64,000 nucleotides of DNA from Codonopsis lanceolata (Eukaryota > Streptophyta > Magnoliopsida > Asterales > Campanulaceae): contig CM028377.1 in NCBI GenBank assembly GCA_013146195.2, positions 177,608,465-177,672,464 of the forward strand. Reading direction: 5' to 3'. Below are positions 21,645-33,146 of the stretch, in pieces. The notes beneath the pieces were generated by a model. That model made no database searches. It had not been told where the DNA came from and saw only the letters and a list, made by a program, of their open reading frames with translations. Numbering within the stretch: the first letter of the stretch is position 1; every line of letters begins with the position of its first letter. The translations under genes and the position numbers were made by a program.

Positions 21645-22932
21645 TGATCGATGTATTTTATACGTCGATTTTATATACTTCTATGACTTAAATTATGCTA
21701 TTTCACGAGTCTTTTGAGTACTAATATATGTTTTCGGTGAGTTTTGTAAGTTTCGGATTATTGTGAAAATACGCGAAACTCCGTGGTTTTAAGTGCAAAT
21801 TACAAGGAAGAGAAAAATTGAAGAAAGAAGAAATCGACACCTTGCGGACGCAGGTGCCTCGCACTGCGACCGCAAGGTAGGCGTATCGGTCCCGAAGTCG
21901 GCAATCAAAGAATCAAAGCCACCCACACCGCTGGAGACCTTGCGGACGCAGGTATCCAAAGACCTTGCGACCGCAAGGTAGGCAGAATGCGACCTTTTCG
22001 GATTTTCACACAGTCATTCGATCCAATCACAACTCCCGAGTATATATAGAAGTCGATGCCGAGCCTAAAAGGGGAGGGCCGGAAGCTCTCTTTACATAGA
22101 TTTTAGGTAGTTTTAGATTGTATAACATAGTTAGGTTTTGTAATATCAAGAATTGAAGATCAAATCATGTCTTCCATCATCTTCATGTGCTGTTCATCGT
22201 CTATGATGAACTAAATCATCCCTAATCTAGGAGGTGGGAGGTAACTTGTATCGAATTTATGTTTTGATTCATATATATATGTCTATTCAATGCTTGTTGA
22301 TTGTGTTGTTTATCAATCCCTATATTATTTTGCTTTGAACAAATGAATGTAATCGCAAATAATAAAGGCTTAGAGGTGCGGATAACTGCATGACCGAGTG
22401 CATATGTCGTACACTGGCTCACCAACACAATAAATTGGACCTATCGAAGCACGAGAGTGATAAGTTAGGACCAGGTTCTTACATGATCTAGGTGACAGAT
22501 AGATCATAAATCTAGGTGACAGCTAGATTAACAGTTCCTGTGCTTAGGATATAGAATGGGTGAATTTTGCGGGGATGGAGGCTGAACCAATTGTTCAACA
22601 GACTATATCTATTTTTAGTGAACGAACCCAAGACATTGAATGACATTTTTATGAATTGAACATAAAGGAGATATAAGTGAAACCGTAATCCTAGATTTCC
22701 ACTCACCATAAGATCTTCATATCTGTTATTACTGTCTAATTAGTTAAACATCTATAACTAGTAATTTAGAGTAGAATTAAACATAAAAACCCCCCTTAGG
22801 TTAATAATTTGCTATCTATAATTCGCACTGTTCGTGATCACTTGTCTCTGTGGGTTCGACCCTTGCTTTCGAGTCTATTCTATAATAGTCTTGTACACTT
22901 GCAAGGAAATAGATAAAATAAAACATCGATCA
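21645..22932 (+). repeat. 3' LTR of Athila copy 3 (1288 bp)
   Basis: Starts TGATCGATGTATTTTATACG and ends AAAACATCGATCA, with TGATCGATGT/ACATCGATCA as the short terminal inverted repeat. It aligns along its full length with the solo LTR at 5221-6504 on the other strand. Two pairs of partly decayed palindromes lie at 21839-21855, 21862-21878, 21937-21953 and 21962-21979, and a TATATATA box at 22041-22048. Confidence 0.93.
21839..22048 (+). promoter_or_regulatory. LTR promoter module: palindrome pairs plus TATA box
   Basis: The two G-A-centred palindromes have each lost one A (ACCTTGCGGACGCAGGT), one A-C-centred copy has a damaged left arm, and 21962-21979 is perfect. TATATATA lies 62 bases after the last palindrome. 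It would start genomic RNA synthesis in an intact element. The match to 17627-17803 is described in the findings. Confidence 0.6.
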
Positions 22933-23797
22933 GAGCGCATGGGCTTCGAAGGTAGCTTGTCCCTGTTTTGTTTTATGAAGTGAAATTCCTATCCTACCCA
23001 TTCTAAACCTCCTCTCAACCCCCCCCCCTAACACCCATACTTAGTCCTAATGATGTCCTAACATGTTTAGGGAGTTGATTAAGGTTTGATTAATGGTGGA
23101 TTACATCTTACAATCACTAATTGTACCAATGAAATCCCATTTGTGCCCTCACTTGTTTGGGAAGTATATATACACTAATCCCTTTGTAAAATTCAGAAAT
23201 CCCTCATTTCTTTCATCCTTCATCATACGTATAGTGAGAGAGAGTGTGGGAAACCATGGAAGCTTGGAGCTCCAGCTTTCTTCTTCCTCCAATCTACGAA
23301 GATCCGACCGTCGGATTGCCTCCAAACTTGAGATTCTTGAAGCCCTCGACGAGTAGAACAACTTCACCGATCGGATTTCGATTCTCTTGAGTTTTTATTC
23401 AAGTCAAGTAAGCTACTAGACTCCTCTTGCTATTGATTTTGTGCTCATTGACCCTAAGGAAAACAAAGAGGCTTGTTATTTCAGGTCAATGAGTACACAA
23501 GCATGTTGTGTGTGATTTTATTTTGAGTTTTTGATTTTTGATGGATGAACTTGTTAAAAGCATGAATAGGATGCTTTCTATAATTAATGAAGTATGTTAT
23601 TAAGCTTCATTTTGTGAGTTTAGACTTGAGAATGATGGGTATATAATTCCCTAGAAACCTAGGGTTTGATATGTGGATTATGTAGTAAATGAGTTCTTGA
23701 TTATGTGAATGATTTTGAGGAATTTTATGGAATATTATGAGTTGTTGGAATCACACATGTTACGGGTTTAAGGTTTGGAAATATACTTGATGAACTT

Positions 23798-24178
23798 CTA
23801 TTTTGGTTGTGAGCATGAAAAATGAATCAACACAATGGATTACATGTTTGAATGTTTCGTTTGACTTTTAAGAATAGAGTTGACTTTCATTCATATAAGA
23901 GTATGATGCTATCTAATTCATGAATTTTTGGTTGTCAGTATGAATGATGAATTATCATTATGGATTACATGAATAAAATGTAATGTTTGACTTCATTGGA
24001 TTGAGTTGACTTTTATGCATATAAGAGTATGTTGGTCAACACAAATTCATGAATTGAAGGTTATGAGCATGCTAGATGAATTTATATCTTGATTATGAGC
24101 ATGCTAGATGAATTTACATCTTGTTTGGATAAATGATTATTTTGAATGAAAGCATGTTTGATTAAATGTTATCTTGAG
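23798..24178. repeat. Degenerate tandem repeat, unit about 125-128 bp
   Basis: Three successive units start near 23798, 23923 and 24051 with GGTTGTGAGCATGAA / GGTTGTCAGTATGAA / GGTTATGAGCATGCT. The first two also share GAGTTGACTTT...CATATAAGAGTATG. Confidence 0.65.
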
Positions 24179-24914
24179 ATACATGCTTGAAATATGATGG
24201 TTGACTTTAAATGTTAAGTGTTGACCTATGAACTATGTTTTGGGGATTTTGATGGGAAGGTATGGATTGTTGGGTTGCACAATGTTGCTAACCTTGAGAA
24301 CTTAACCATGAATAATAGCTAATGAATAATAGGAGGGCTATGATGCAAATAGCTTCTATGCCTTCAAATTTAAAAAGAGTATAAATGACTCAACGGAGTC
24401 GATTATAGATTTATATGAACATAGAGAATGACATATTGGAATCCTATGGAATTTGGGCTAGTTTTGATGGAGGTTAAGCCTCCGAGCGTTTTCAAGTGTA
24501 TGAAGAACACTTGGGTATTAGAGACTTGATATTATTGCTCTAATATGTTTATGTGTTGGTTAGCATAGAAATGCATAACTATGAGATTTGTAGGTAAATA
24601 TCTATTTGATTGGATTAGTATGGTGTGATGTACTTTTCCTTTGTTTGAGCATGTGAGTATATATTACATGTGCTTGAGTTTGAGTCCAGCTGACGGTTTG
24701 GTCGTAGTGTCGGCAATGGGACGATTCATAGCCTTTGGGAACATTCGCTATGAATCGTTGCATTGGTTCCTTTTCTCCTCACTATTTGGCCAATAGTGGG
24801 ATGTGGTCTCGAGATAGAGCCATCTAGCCTAATTTCGAGCTCCCATTTCTCATCCGGGGATTGGATGAATGTAACGAGTACTCATTAAGGGAAACTGATG
24901 AGATGTGATCATTT

Positions 24915-25020
24915 GAGGATGAAACCCAAGGTATGATCAGTTGGGTGTTGGACCATGATTTTGGTTTGAGGATGAATCCCATGGTAAGTTTGGTTGGGCA
25001 TTGGACCCGGATTTTGGTTG
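24915..25020. repeat. Short tandem duplication, unit about 53 bp
   Basis: GAGGATGAAACCC... at 24915 and GAGGATGAATCCC... at 24968 both run through GTTGG..TTGGACC...GATTTTGGTT. Confidence 0.65.
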
Positions 25021-25562
25021 TAACAGTTCGATTTACGTTTCTTGTTACACATGTTTATTTACGAGCACTTATATGAATTGTTGCGCTACGTGGTTAATGA
25101 GATGATTTATATGAGATGATGATTACTTGATGGAATGTTATAATAAAAATATAACATGCTAACGAAATGATGATTTTTATGATTTATGTTATATTGAAAA
25201 TATAGCATGCTATTTATGATTAGAATGGAAACAATAGTCTCCTATTCATGAATTATTATACTAGTTGTGATAAATGAAGAATTATGAAACTCATGGCGTA
25301 ATTGGTTTATGTGGTTTGGTGATAAGTTAAAAATGTGGAAATAACATGCTACATGTTATTGGAGTTGAGATGCATATTCTATATGATATGGATGACTTTA
25401 TGATGAATGATGTAGAACTATGTTCTATGTGTCTAAGGATGAGAATTGGTTTATGTTGAGAATTATAACATGAAATGATACATCATAAGTATGACATGAG
25501 ATGTACACGTTTTATTGTTGGTTAATGGAATATGCTTCTTGATAAGTTAATTATCACCTTGC

Positions 25563-25564
<2 letters not shown>

Positions 25565-25596
<32 letters not shown>
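25565..25596. repeat. (TA)n microsatellite
   Basis: A run of TA dinucleotides inside the long LTR-like region. Confidence 0.9.
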
Positions 25597-25597
<1 letters not shown>

Positions 25598-25714
25598 ATT
25601 TGCTTGCCCCCATTACAAGTGAATCATCACAAGTGGCTAAAAGGTATGCGTACCGGTTAGTGTGGCAACTTGTATGATTTCACATAGGTCTTAGATTAGG
25701 TGTGACATGATCTA

Positions 25715-26450
25715 GTCCTATCGTCCTATATGATGATCAAGACAGACCATCACTTCAGATTGCACGTAGTACCGGAAGACTTGCACTCAAAGCCTTGCCA
25801 CAAGTTTTCTGCAGACATCAACTCTCCTAGGAAGACTGTTTCCACCGGTTCGAAGCCTCCAACAGGACTAGTATCGCAATTAGTCGAAATCAAGATAAAT
25901 ATGTCCGTGCCTCAAAAGCCCGACATACTTAAATATACAAGACTTTCTCTCACTCAAGATATTAAAGTCAAAAGCAATTACTTTATTGAGACTTGGTTTA
26001 GAAGGTTCCAAGATCTACTAAATCTCTCGCTCCAAACAAGTCAAAGATCTTATGGACAAAGATCTATATCCGATAGTCTTCAACCACTACATCTCCAACG
26101 GATAGAAATCTTTGAGTCATCATCTCTCAACAATCATATTGATTTTCTCCTATATAAACCTCTCTCGTGCTCAAACAATAGACAACAAAATAACATTGTA
26201 AGCTACATCTAAGATCATCAAGGAAGTGAAGAGTTATATAGACTTCATAGAAAAGATCTATGAGTAGTAAGTTTGTGTTTTTATGAGAGTGATTCAATTC
26301 AAGTATTTGTAAATTATTAGTACTTGTTTTATTCCTATACAAATGTTGAGCCATCATGACTTAAAATGTTAGTCATAGTGCCAATTGTTTACATTATTAT
26401 ATTGTTTTGTTAGTAATTTATCTTTGAATAAATTCGACAAATGTTTTGTG
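25715..26450 (+). other. Unassigned block with a 160-codon ORF and a TATA-like leader
   Basis: An ORF at 25730-26212 has less T-rich composition than its surroundings. It overlaps CTCCTATATAAACCTCTCTC (about 26145), followed by a leader-like stretch. The base composition changes sharply at about 25715, suggesting an insertion. An intergenic region of an endogenous plant pararetrovirus or another LTR are both possible. I recognise no domain and assign none. Confidence 0.25.
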
Positions 26451-26777
26451 AGAATTATACTATGAAATGTTGGTTGTTGTACTCCGACATGTTTAGCCGT
26501 AGAGTGTGTAGACTAGAGTTCTAGACTTTGAACAGGTGGTTTGTTGTACATGTCCAATTTTGCGTCACGTGCGTCGAATTTTTTGCCGAGAGATTTACTA
26601 TCTCTTTGATTGTTTTGTGTTTCGGAGCTTGTTAGCTCGTGTTCCATTGTATTTCACTTCGCATTTGTTGAGTTGTTAGTATCGCCGTTATGACCTTACC
26701 CTTTTGTTTGTTATTTTGTGTATTTTGACGACACGACCTTGGGGTCTCGTATTGGGATACGGGTCAGGTCGTCACAT

Positions 26778-27324
26778 TGATTAAGTAAAAGATACATTTG
26801 ATATTATTTTGATTTGATACTTTAATGAGAGTCAAATAAAAATACAAATAAAATCAATCCGATATATATCCTATAATTACAGCGGCTTTAATTTGTATGC
26901 CCTGTGCCCATTTCATTCGCATTTTGATGAACATAGCTCCAAGTTGGTACTAAAATTCAAGGTAACACAATGTTGTTGCTTTTTCACCATCGTAGATTTG
27001 ATGTTACAAGGCCATGAGTAATTAACATCTTCGATCATATGTAACAATTGTTTTTCTCTTTATTCACATTAAATACAAACAGACCTCTCCAATGCAAATA
27101 TAAATTTGATCTTATGTGACATACATCTTCTCGTTAAAATGAAATTTGACAAAAAAATAATAACAAATAAAAGAAAAGAGAACAACAAATAGAAAAAGTT
27201 TTGAAAAAGAAAAATATAACTATGATATATCCATACTCTCAAGTAGAATGTGAACAATTGATATTGTTATCTTTAATGTGAAAAAAAAATATACATGAAA
27301 AAAAATAATTATCCTAATTTGTAA
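26778..27324. other. AT-rich intergenic sequence
   Basis: No gene, RNA gene or transposon end was seen. Confidence 0.5.
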
Positions 27325-29470
27325 GACGGAGCTCGACTTTCTCACAATTAAGCCCATCATCATACGGTGGGTCTGGTCAATGAATACGTCTTACAAAAGA
27401 TACATGAAAGACAATTTTTTCTAAGTTTTTGTCATTAATTTTATAAACAAGAATGTTTGAGACGTCAAAATAGGAGAGAAGGTTCTTTTTGGAGGACAAT
27501 AGATTCTTTAACAAGGTTTGAGATAGAGGATCCAAACCCCCATCCCTGGAATAACTAAAACAACTCTTTAGAATTTACATCAACTTCACCCTTCATTTCC
27601 CTTTTCCTGCAAATACAATCCAGTGAGTGTGTGTGTGTGCACGCGCAAAATGCATCTTTTGAGGTTACTGAGTTCATCCATTTGAATGGCAATGGAAATA
27701 TTCATACAAACTTATGCCAAATAGCTAGGAGTGCCGCAAAAATCAAATTAGTATGCCGTAAAAGAAACTGTGTAATACTCTATACCCAAAACAGCAAGTG
27801 CGTAGTTACTCTTTGAATTCACTTATTTTCTGTTCCGCTGTAAGAAGGTGCAAAAGCAAGAGTAAGATAAAGAGGAAATGACAAAAAGAACAAATCATTT
27901 TGAAGCCATAATACCATTTCAGGTTTCTACAAAACTCCAAGCATACCGAAAAATATGAAGTGTGATGCACCACTAGTCACACGTATTTGTTCTAAAAAGT
28001 AAAATAAAGGGCAATGACCCTAATTTCATCCTCATTTTCCCTTCCCTTGTAACTTGTATTATCCAAAAGACTAATGGAGCCTAGCTTTCTATCTCAATCT
28101 ATATGTCAAGACATGTGATTTTGGTAACACAGTATATCACTTAAATGTAGGGCCATCAGGGCATGAACTAACCAATCACATCTCTTGCCAATTGCCACGT
28201 AGAAAGAGATGGAAAGTTGGAAACTCCAGCATTTTCCTATGGACTGTCATGATGGACCTAAGATGTACGTTAGTCCCAAGTCAGCTCTCAACTATACAGT
28301 CCAGCCCTTCAAATTTTGAGCCCTGCAATTCTTTTTTGATACTCCAGACCCAAAAATCCTATGGTTAAAGATCATAATAGCTTTGACTCCCCCCAAACCC
28401 AGCCAGTTACGCAATGCTAATAAAAATAAAATGGTGCATCACAGACATCTCCCCAGAAACTATATATAGCATTGACACAATTTGGTAACATTCAAAAACT
28501 TGGGTGCACCAAGGCAAGTTTGTTGTGTCACCGGTAAAGCATTCAAATTCTTATAATGTGCCTCTATGCAGTATTCTTAGATAAGGAGAAACATGCATCG
28601 AGTTGTAAACATCTTATAGAGCAATTCAGCTAGTGAGGCATGCGCTTAAAGCTAAACACACTAAAACGGATATGTATATTCTTCCAAAGTTCAAAAATTA
28701 AAGGCTAAGAGTTCTTAAATTCATCTAAAAAGTATACAATCATTATGAATCACAAGAAACACAACTAACGAACACAAAACAAGTTTTAGCAAGTTTTGAA
28801 GATAGATGGTGACTCTAGATGTCGAGCATAACAAAGAAAGATAATGGTTCGGCATATGCAGAAAATGAAAACCATATGTACCTGAGACCTGACATTCAGA
28901 GAAAGAAAAGAATACCCGTGAAGACAATAGAGAATAAATAGTGATAACAAACAAAGAAGAATGGTAAACACAGAGCAGGCAATTGCATCAACTATTAGTC
29001 CAATCAGTTCATTTTCAAAAACTTTTAACAAGGTTCATGTAGGCATGATCCTTCTGCACCCTCCTAAGAAACGAAGTGCAAGTATAGCAGGTAGCTTTGC
29101 TTCAATCAAGAATTATGATTCAACAAAACCAAAAGCTTGTGCCTAGCCTTGGGACCTAGCCGTGATTTTTAACACTGCTCCGCTGGTCAAGTATTATGAT
29201 CCTTCCTTATTTTTTCTTCAATCAATAAAAAACAAAAATCTAAAACTCAAAAACCATCCTAGAAACCCCATTTCCAAACACTAAGCAATAAATTTTAATG
29301 GAAAAACCTACAAAGTGTAATATTTGCTTAAAACCCATATAAAGTAAAAAATAACTCTCATTTTGGGAAAAAGACAGTAGTAGAATATTAACTTTTTCTT
29401 TTGAGCAAAAAGTACAACGACCGGACTTTGAAGGTTGTAAAGTACTCTTATGTTATAGGATTAGAATCTA

Positions 29471-29730
29471 CTCACTCCTTTACTTATTATATGTCGTTTT
29501 GGGAGAGTTTTTTTGTTCCAAAATAGATATCATTTTGTAACTTTCAATGAACTTTTTTTTTCCAATTCTACCCATATTTATTGTAACTTGTGTTTGACTG
29601 GACAAGAATATCAAAGGACACATCATTAATATTTGGAGTAAAGTAAATAAGGGCAATTTAATTTTCGCAATATATTTACTTGGTCTGTGTGAAAAGACCC
29701 AAAACGACATATATTTTGGAACGGAGGGAG
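29471..29730. mobile_element. Stowaway-like MITE, copy A
   Basis: Inverted ends CTCACTCCTTTACTTATTAT and the complement of TATTTTGGAACGGAGGGAG, flanked by TA at 29469-29470 and 29731-29732. Present in the same place and orientation in copy B, so it predates the duplication. Confidence 0.8.
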
Positions 29731-29905
29731 TATTACTTTTGAGCTCCCTCCTTCCCAAAAGAATAGTCTCACTTTCGACATTTTTCAGTCAGTTTGTTTA
29801 AACTTTAACCACAAATTAATAAAGATTTACTTATCCTTAAAACTTTTAAAGATTGTTTTGATGGTATTCATAATATAGCATCCATGATTGAAATTACATT
29901 ACCGC

Positions 29906-30077
29906 CAGTGGCGGATCTCTGCCTTAGACTTGGGGGGCAAGTGCTCCGCAAAGTTTTTTTTTTTTTTTAATTTGTACACTACAAAACGACATTGTTTTAG
30001 TTTTAATTTTAATTTTATTTTTAAGTAATAGTTAACATTAGTGACACCACTGAGATTTATTTTTGGATCCGCCCCTG
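29906..30077. mobile_element. hAT-type MITE, 172 bp, only in copy A
   Basis: Ends CAGTGGCGGATC and GGATCCGCCCCTG (inverted). Target duplication ATTACCGC (29898-29905) and ATTACTGC (30078-30085). Copy B has a single ATTACCGC at the same site, so the empty site is visible. Confidence 0.88.
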
Positions 30078-30920
30078 ATTACTGCAGACAAAATAAACAC
30101 AACAAAAAATTCTGGAAAAAGCATAGCACTGAAATAAACCTGAGTCAATCTTAAATAAATAAAACTTTGAAAAACCAAATAGCTTGACACAGAATCTGAC
30201 GAAAATCTTCCCTAAGTAGATGCTTCTGTTAGTTCCCGAGTTCATCGATGTGATCGATCAAGTAAATAAGTCAAATTCATATCGGGCTGGAACATAACTT
30301 AAAATACTTGCAATGAGCATTAAAATCATAAACGGAGTCAATTTAAGCAAATTAATCAAATGCCTAGCAAAAAATTAAATCGAAATTCTTGAACAATACC
30401 TGCCGGCAGAGTATGAGGTGTTTGTCAGTTGCAATCGGAGATAAGATGAAGGCTGCTGGAATCGATTCAAGTCGAACCCTAAAACCCCCTTCTCATCTTC
30501 ATTCAAACATCTTCTGATAACCAACGATACTTGCGTAATACAACTCTAAACTAAACAGAAAAATGATATTTTTTTGTTAATCCATAATGGATTTCATAGC
30601 TATAATATGGAATTACGCAAGTCTCATTGGCTACAGCCGAGATTGAGGAGGTGAAGACGGGAAGAGTTTGGGGACGCGTGGATCTATACCAGCAGAATTT
30701 CAAGTTTTCTCATGAGAAGACCGGGCGGCTGCCTACTGTTCTTCGTCGGGATAGGTTGAGTGTGCGAGGATATCTATAGATCTTTATAAGCTACCAAATG
30801 AGAGCATCAGCTGAACTTTTTGGCCGGCTCTTTGGGCCACCGTGGATAGAAGAAATTTGGTCTCCTCTTTGCACAAATTGTGGGCCCCAACAAATATATA
30901 AAATGTCCCTAAATTATAAA

Positions 30921-32040
30921 GACCAAAACCCTTGCACGTGACTGCCGATGACACGACACCGATTTGAGAATTTATCAATAAATAACGGTATTAGTATGAA
31001 AACCGAACATGATAAAAATAAATTAATAAATGCATATTTCCTTTTACATATAAGCCAGAATACAAAATATCTTTTGATGTCACTGGAACGAATTTGGCTA
31101 TGTCCAAAATGGGTAACGTCTTCCTATTAAATTAGGTCTGATAATTACAATCCAAAACATGCTAACTCGCCTAACGCAGTCTGAAAATTACCCGACTTAA
31201 CCCGAGCCATTATGTTTTTTGGCAAAATAAATTAACGAGTTGATTTGAGTCGGGTTAAAGTGTGTCGAACCCGTTATCCATTTTGACCCGTTATTTTTTT
31301 GTTATATAAATATAAGTTTTTTGATGAAAAATTACGAATCGACCCGTCCTGACCCATTACCCATTTCAACCTGCTTAATTCATGCTTCTCTCTTTTTTAT
31401 TTGTATATTTTTATAAAGCTTCATGTTTTAAGATGAGTTTTTTTCTTTCTTTTTTTATTTATAAATTATCAAAAAAAAATTTGCTATCTATCATTTATCT
31501 CAATGGCCACTTTCAAGCATTAGGAGTATTCACATATACTTCCGTTTCGAGTAAAAAGTCCCCGTTTGGGTTTGAAAGTCCAATTTTTTTTTTTAAGAAA
31601 AATGATACTTTTAGTGGCTCATCAATAATAAAATGACACTTTTATACCTTAATTTTTTAAATATTTTTTTTTAAAATCAAACATCTTAAAATGAATTTAA
31701 AATGACATTTTTAAATCAACATTTACTTCCATAGACGTACTTTTCCTTGGTTCCTTTAATAATCTTTTGACCAACCTAAGCGTAGTATTGTCAAGCAGGT
31801 CAAGACTTTTTCTTTTGGAGTTGGAGGCAAACAATAAAAACGAGGTTCTCAATATGCACAGAGAAATTGTTTATGTTTGAAAGTTAATTTTTTTTAAATA
31901 ACAATTTTAATAGCCCATTGGTAATAAAATAATATTTTATGCTTTAATTTTTTAAAATAGACTATTTAAGTAAAACATGTCAAAATTGAATAATAAACTC
32001 TTTGCTCGAAACGGAAAGAGAAATATTTAAATATTGTGTA

Positions 32041-32073
<33 letters not shown>

Positions 32074-32765
32074 TTATTTAAAATAATTTTTTTAAATCAA
32101 ACATCTTAAATAAATTTAAAATAATTTTTTTAAATCAACATTTACTTCCATAGACGTACTTTTCTTTGGTTCCTTTAATAATCTTGGGACCAACGTAAGT
32201 GTAGTATTGTCAAGTAGGTCAAGACTTTTTCTTTTGGAGTTGGAGGCAAACAATAAAAATGAGGTTTTCAATATGCACAAAGAAATATACTTAATCTGTT
32301 TAGAGTAAATAGTATCCGTTTGAAAGTTAATTTTTTTTAAAGAAAATAATAATTTTAATAGCCCATTGATAATAAAATAATATTTTTATGCTTTCATTTT
32401 TTTAAAATGAACTATTCAAAATAAAACATGTCAAAATTGAATAGTAAACATGTCAAAATTGAATAGTAAACATGTCAATATTGTGTGAATAGACGTGAAT
32501 AGGAAATTAACGGTTAGATTAGGTTGAGATAAAAACATTTTAGATGAGATTTAAGAATAAAACGTGAATAGGAAACGGTTAGATTAGGTTGAGATAAAAA
32601 CAGTTTAGATGAGATTTAGGAAGAAAAACGTGAATAGGAAACATTTAGATTAGGTTGAGATAAAAACAGTTTTAGATGAGATTTAATCGTGGCCGGTGAT
32701 TGTCTTTGGTAAAAATAAATCCTGGTCCGTAAATAGCTTTTGAAACCGTCTGATCTGTTTTATAT
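30921..32765. other. 1.85-kb stretch present only in copy A, with tandem repeats
   Basis: Absent from copy B, where AAATTATAAAGA joins directly to TAAAAATTTAGTTAAG. It holds a roughly 415-bp tandem duplication (units starting near 31676 and 32093, sharing the TTACTTCCATAGACGTACTT stretch) and a three-fold repeat of about 67 bp. No gene was seen. The simplest reading is a deletion in B. Confidence 0.7.
32486..32686. repeat. Tandem repeat, three units of about 67 bp
   Basis: Each unit contains GTGAATAGGAAA, TTAGATTAGGTTGAGATAAA and TAGATGAGATTTA. A shorter repeat (CATGTCAAAATTGAATAGTAAA-like) precedes it at 32425-32475. Confidence 0.85.
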
Positions 32766-33146
32766 AATAAATAAAAATTTAGTTAAGATGATCTTATGAA
32801 TATTTTTTGTGAAATGAATCATCTTTACTCCATCCATCTTAAACTGTGAGATAATATGATAATAGAACTCCGTCTTACAAAGTAAGATATGTAAGATGGT
32901 CTTACAGGAGAGACCTACTCAATAACAAATCATGTCTGACCTTCCTTTCCAGGTAAAAAATCCTGTGTGAAAAATTATATTTTTATTTTTTAATTTTTGA
33001 AAATGAACTATTTCAATAAAACCTTCCAAAATACAAAAGTATATTTTTTTTGTCGGAACGAAGGGAGTATATATTAATAAACTGGGCTCCATAAAAAGTT
33101 GTAGGATGTTTTTAATAGATGATAGATGGTTGAGATTTTTAATTTT

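Larger units (their letters stand above)
11365..22932 (+). mobile_element. Athila-lineage Ty3/gypsy retrotransposon, copy 3 (near complete)
   Basis: Contains the last 26 bp of the 5' LTR, PBS, leader, gag, protease, RT, RNase H, integrase, a third ORF, a polypurine tract and a complete 3' LTR. The visible length of about 11.6 kb plus the gap, the tRNA-Asp-type PBS, the 1.29-kb LTR and the extra ORF after integrase all fit Athila. Coding sequence is broken many times, so it is at best non-autonomous. The sequence just after the 3' LTR is GAGCG (22933-22937); its expected 5' partner is lost in the gap. Confidence 0.93.
22933..26777. mobile_element. Probable long LTR or noncoding retroelement, family unclear
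   Basis: No protein domain was found over 3.8 kb. A TATA-like TATATATACAC lies near 23166, followed by a CT-rich, leader-like stretch. The right end (26700-26777) has ...GGTCAGGTCGTCACA, similar to ends of long LTRs of Tekay/Del-type chromoviruses. Internal degenerate repeats are present. I could not find a matched pair of ends or a target duplication, so orientation and limits are not set. Confidence 0.4.
28882..30540 (-). pseudogene. Small spliced transcription unit with membrane-helix ORF, copy A (nonsense at codon 4)
   Basis: On the minus strand a leader exon ends with GCCGGCAG and donor GTATTG (intron starts 30399). An acceptor CGTTTCTTAG opens the next exon at 29063, which has the ATG at 29044-29046 and ends at donor GTACAT (intron starts 28881). 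The predicted peptide is one hydrophobic helix (IACSVFTILLCLLSLFILYC) after a short charged start. In this copy codon 4 is TGA, where copy B has CGA. A downstream in-frame Met could still start at residue-7 equivalent position. The intron holds two MITEs. Family not recognised; a noncoding RNA is also possible. Confidence 0.4.
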
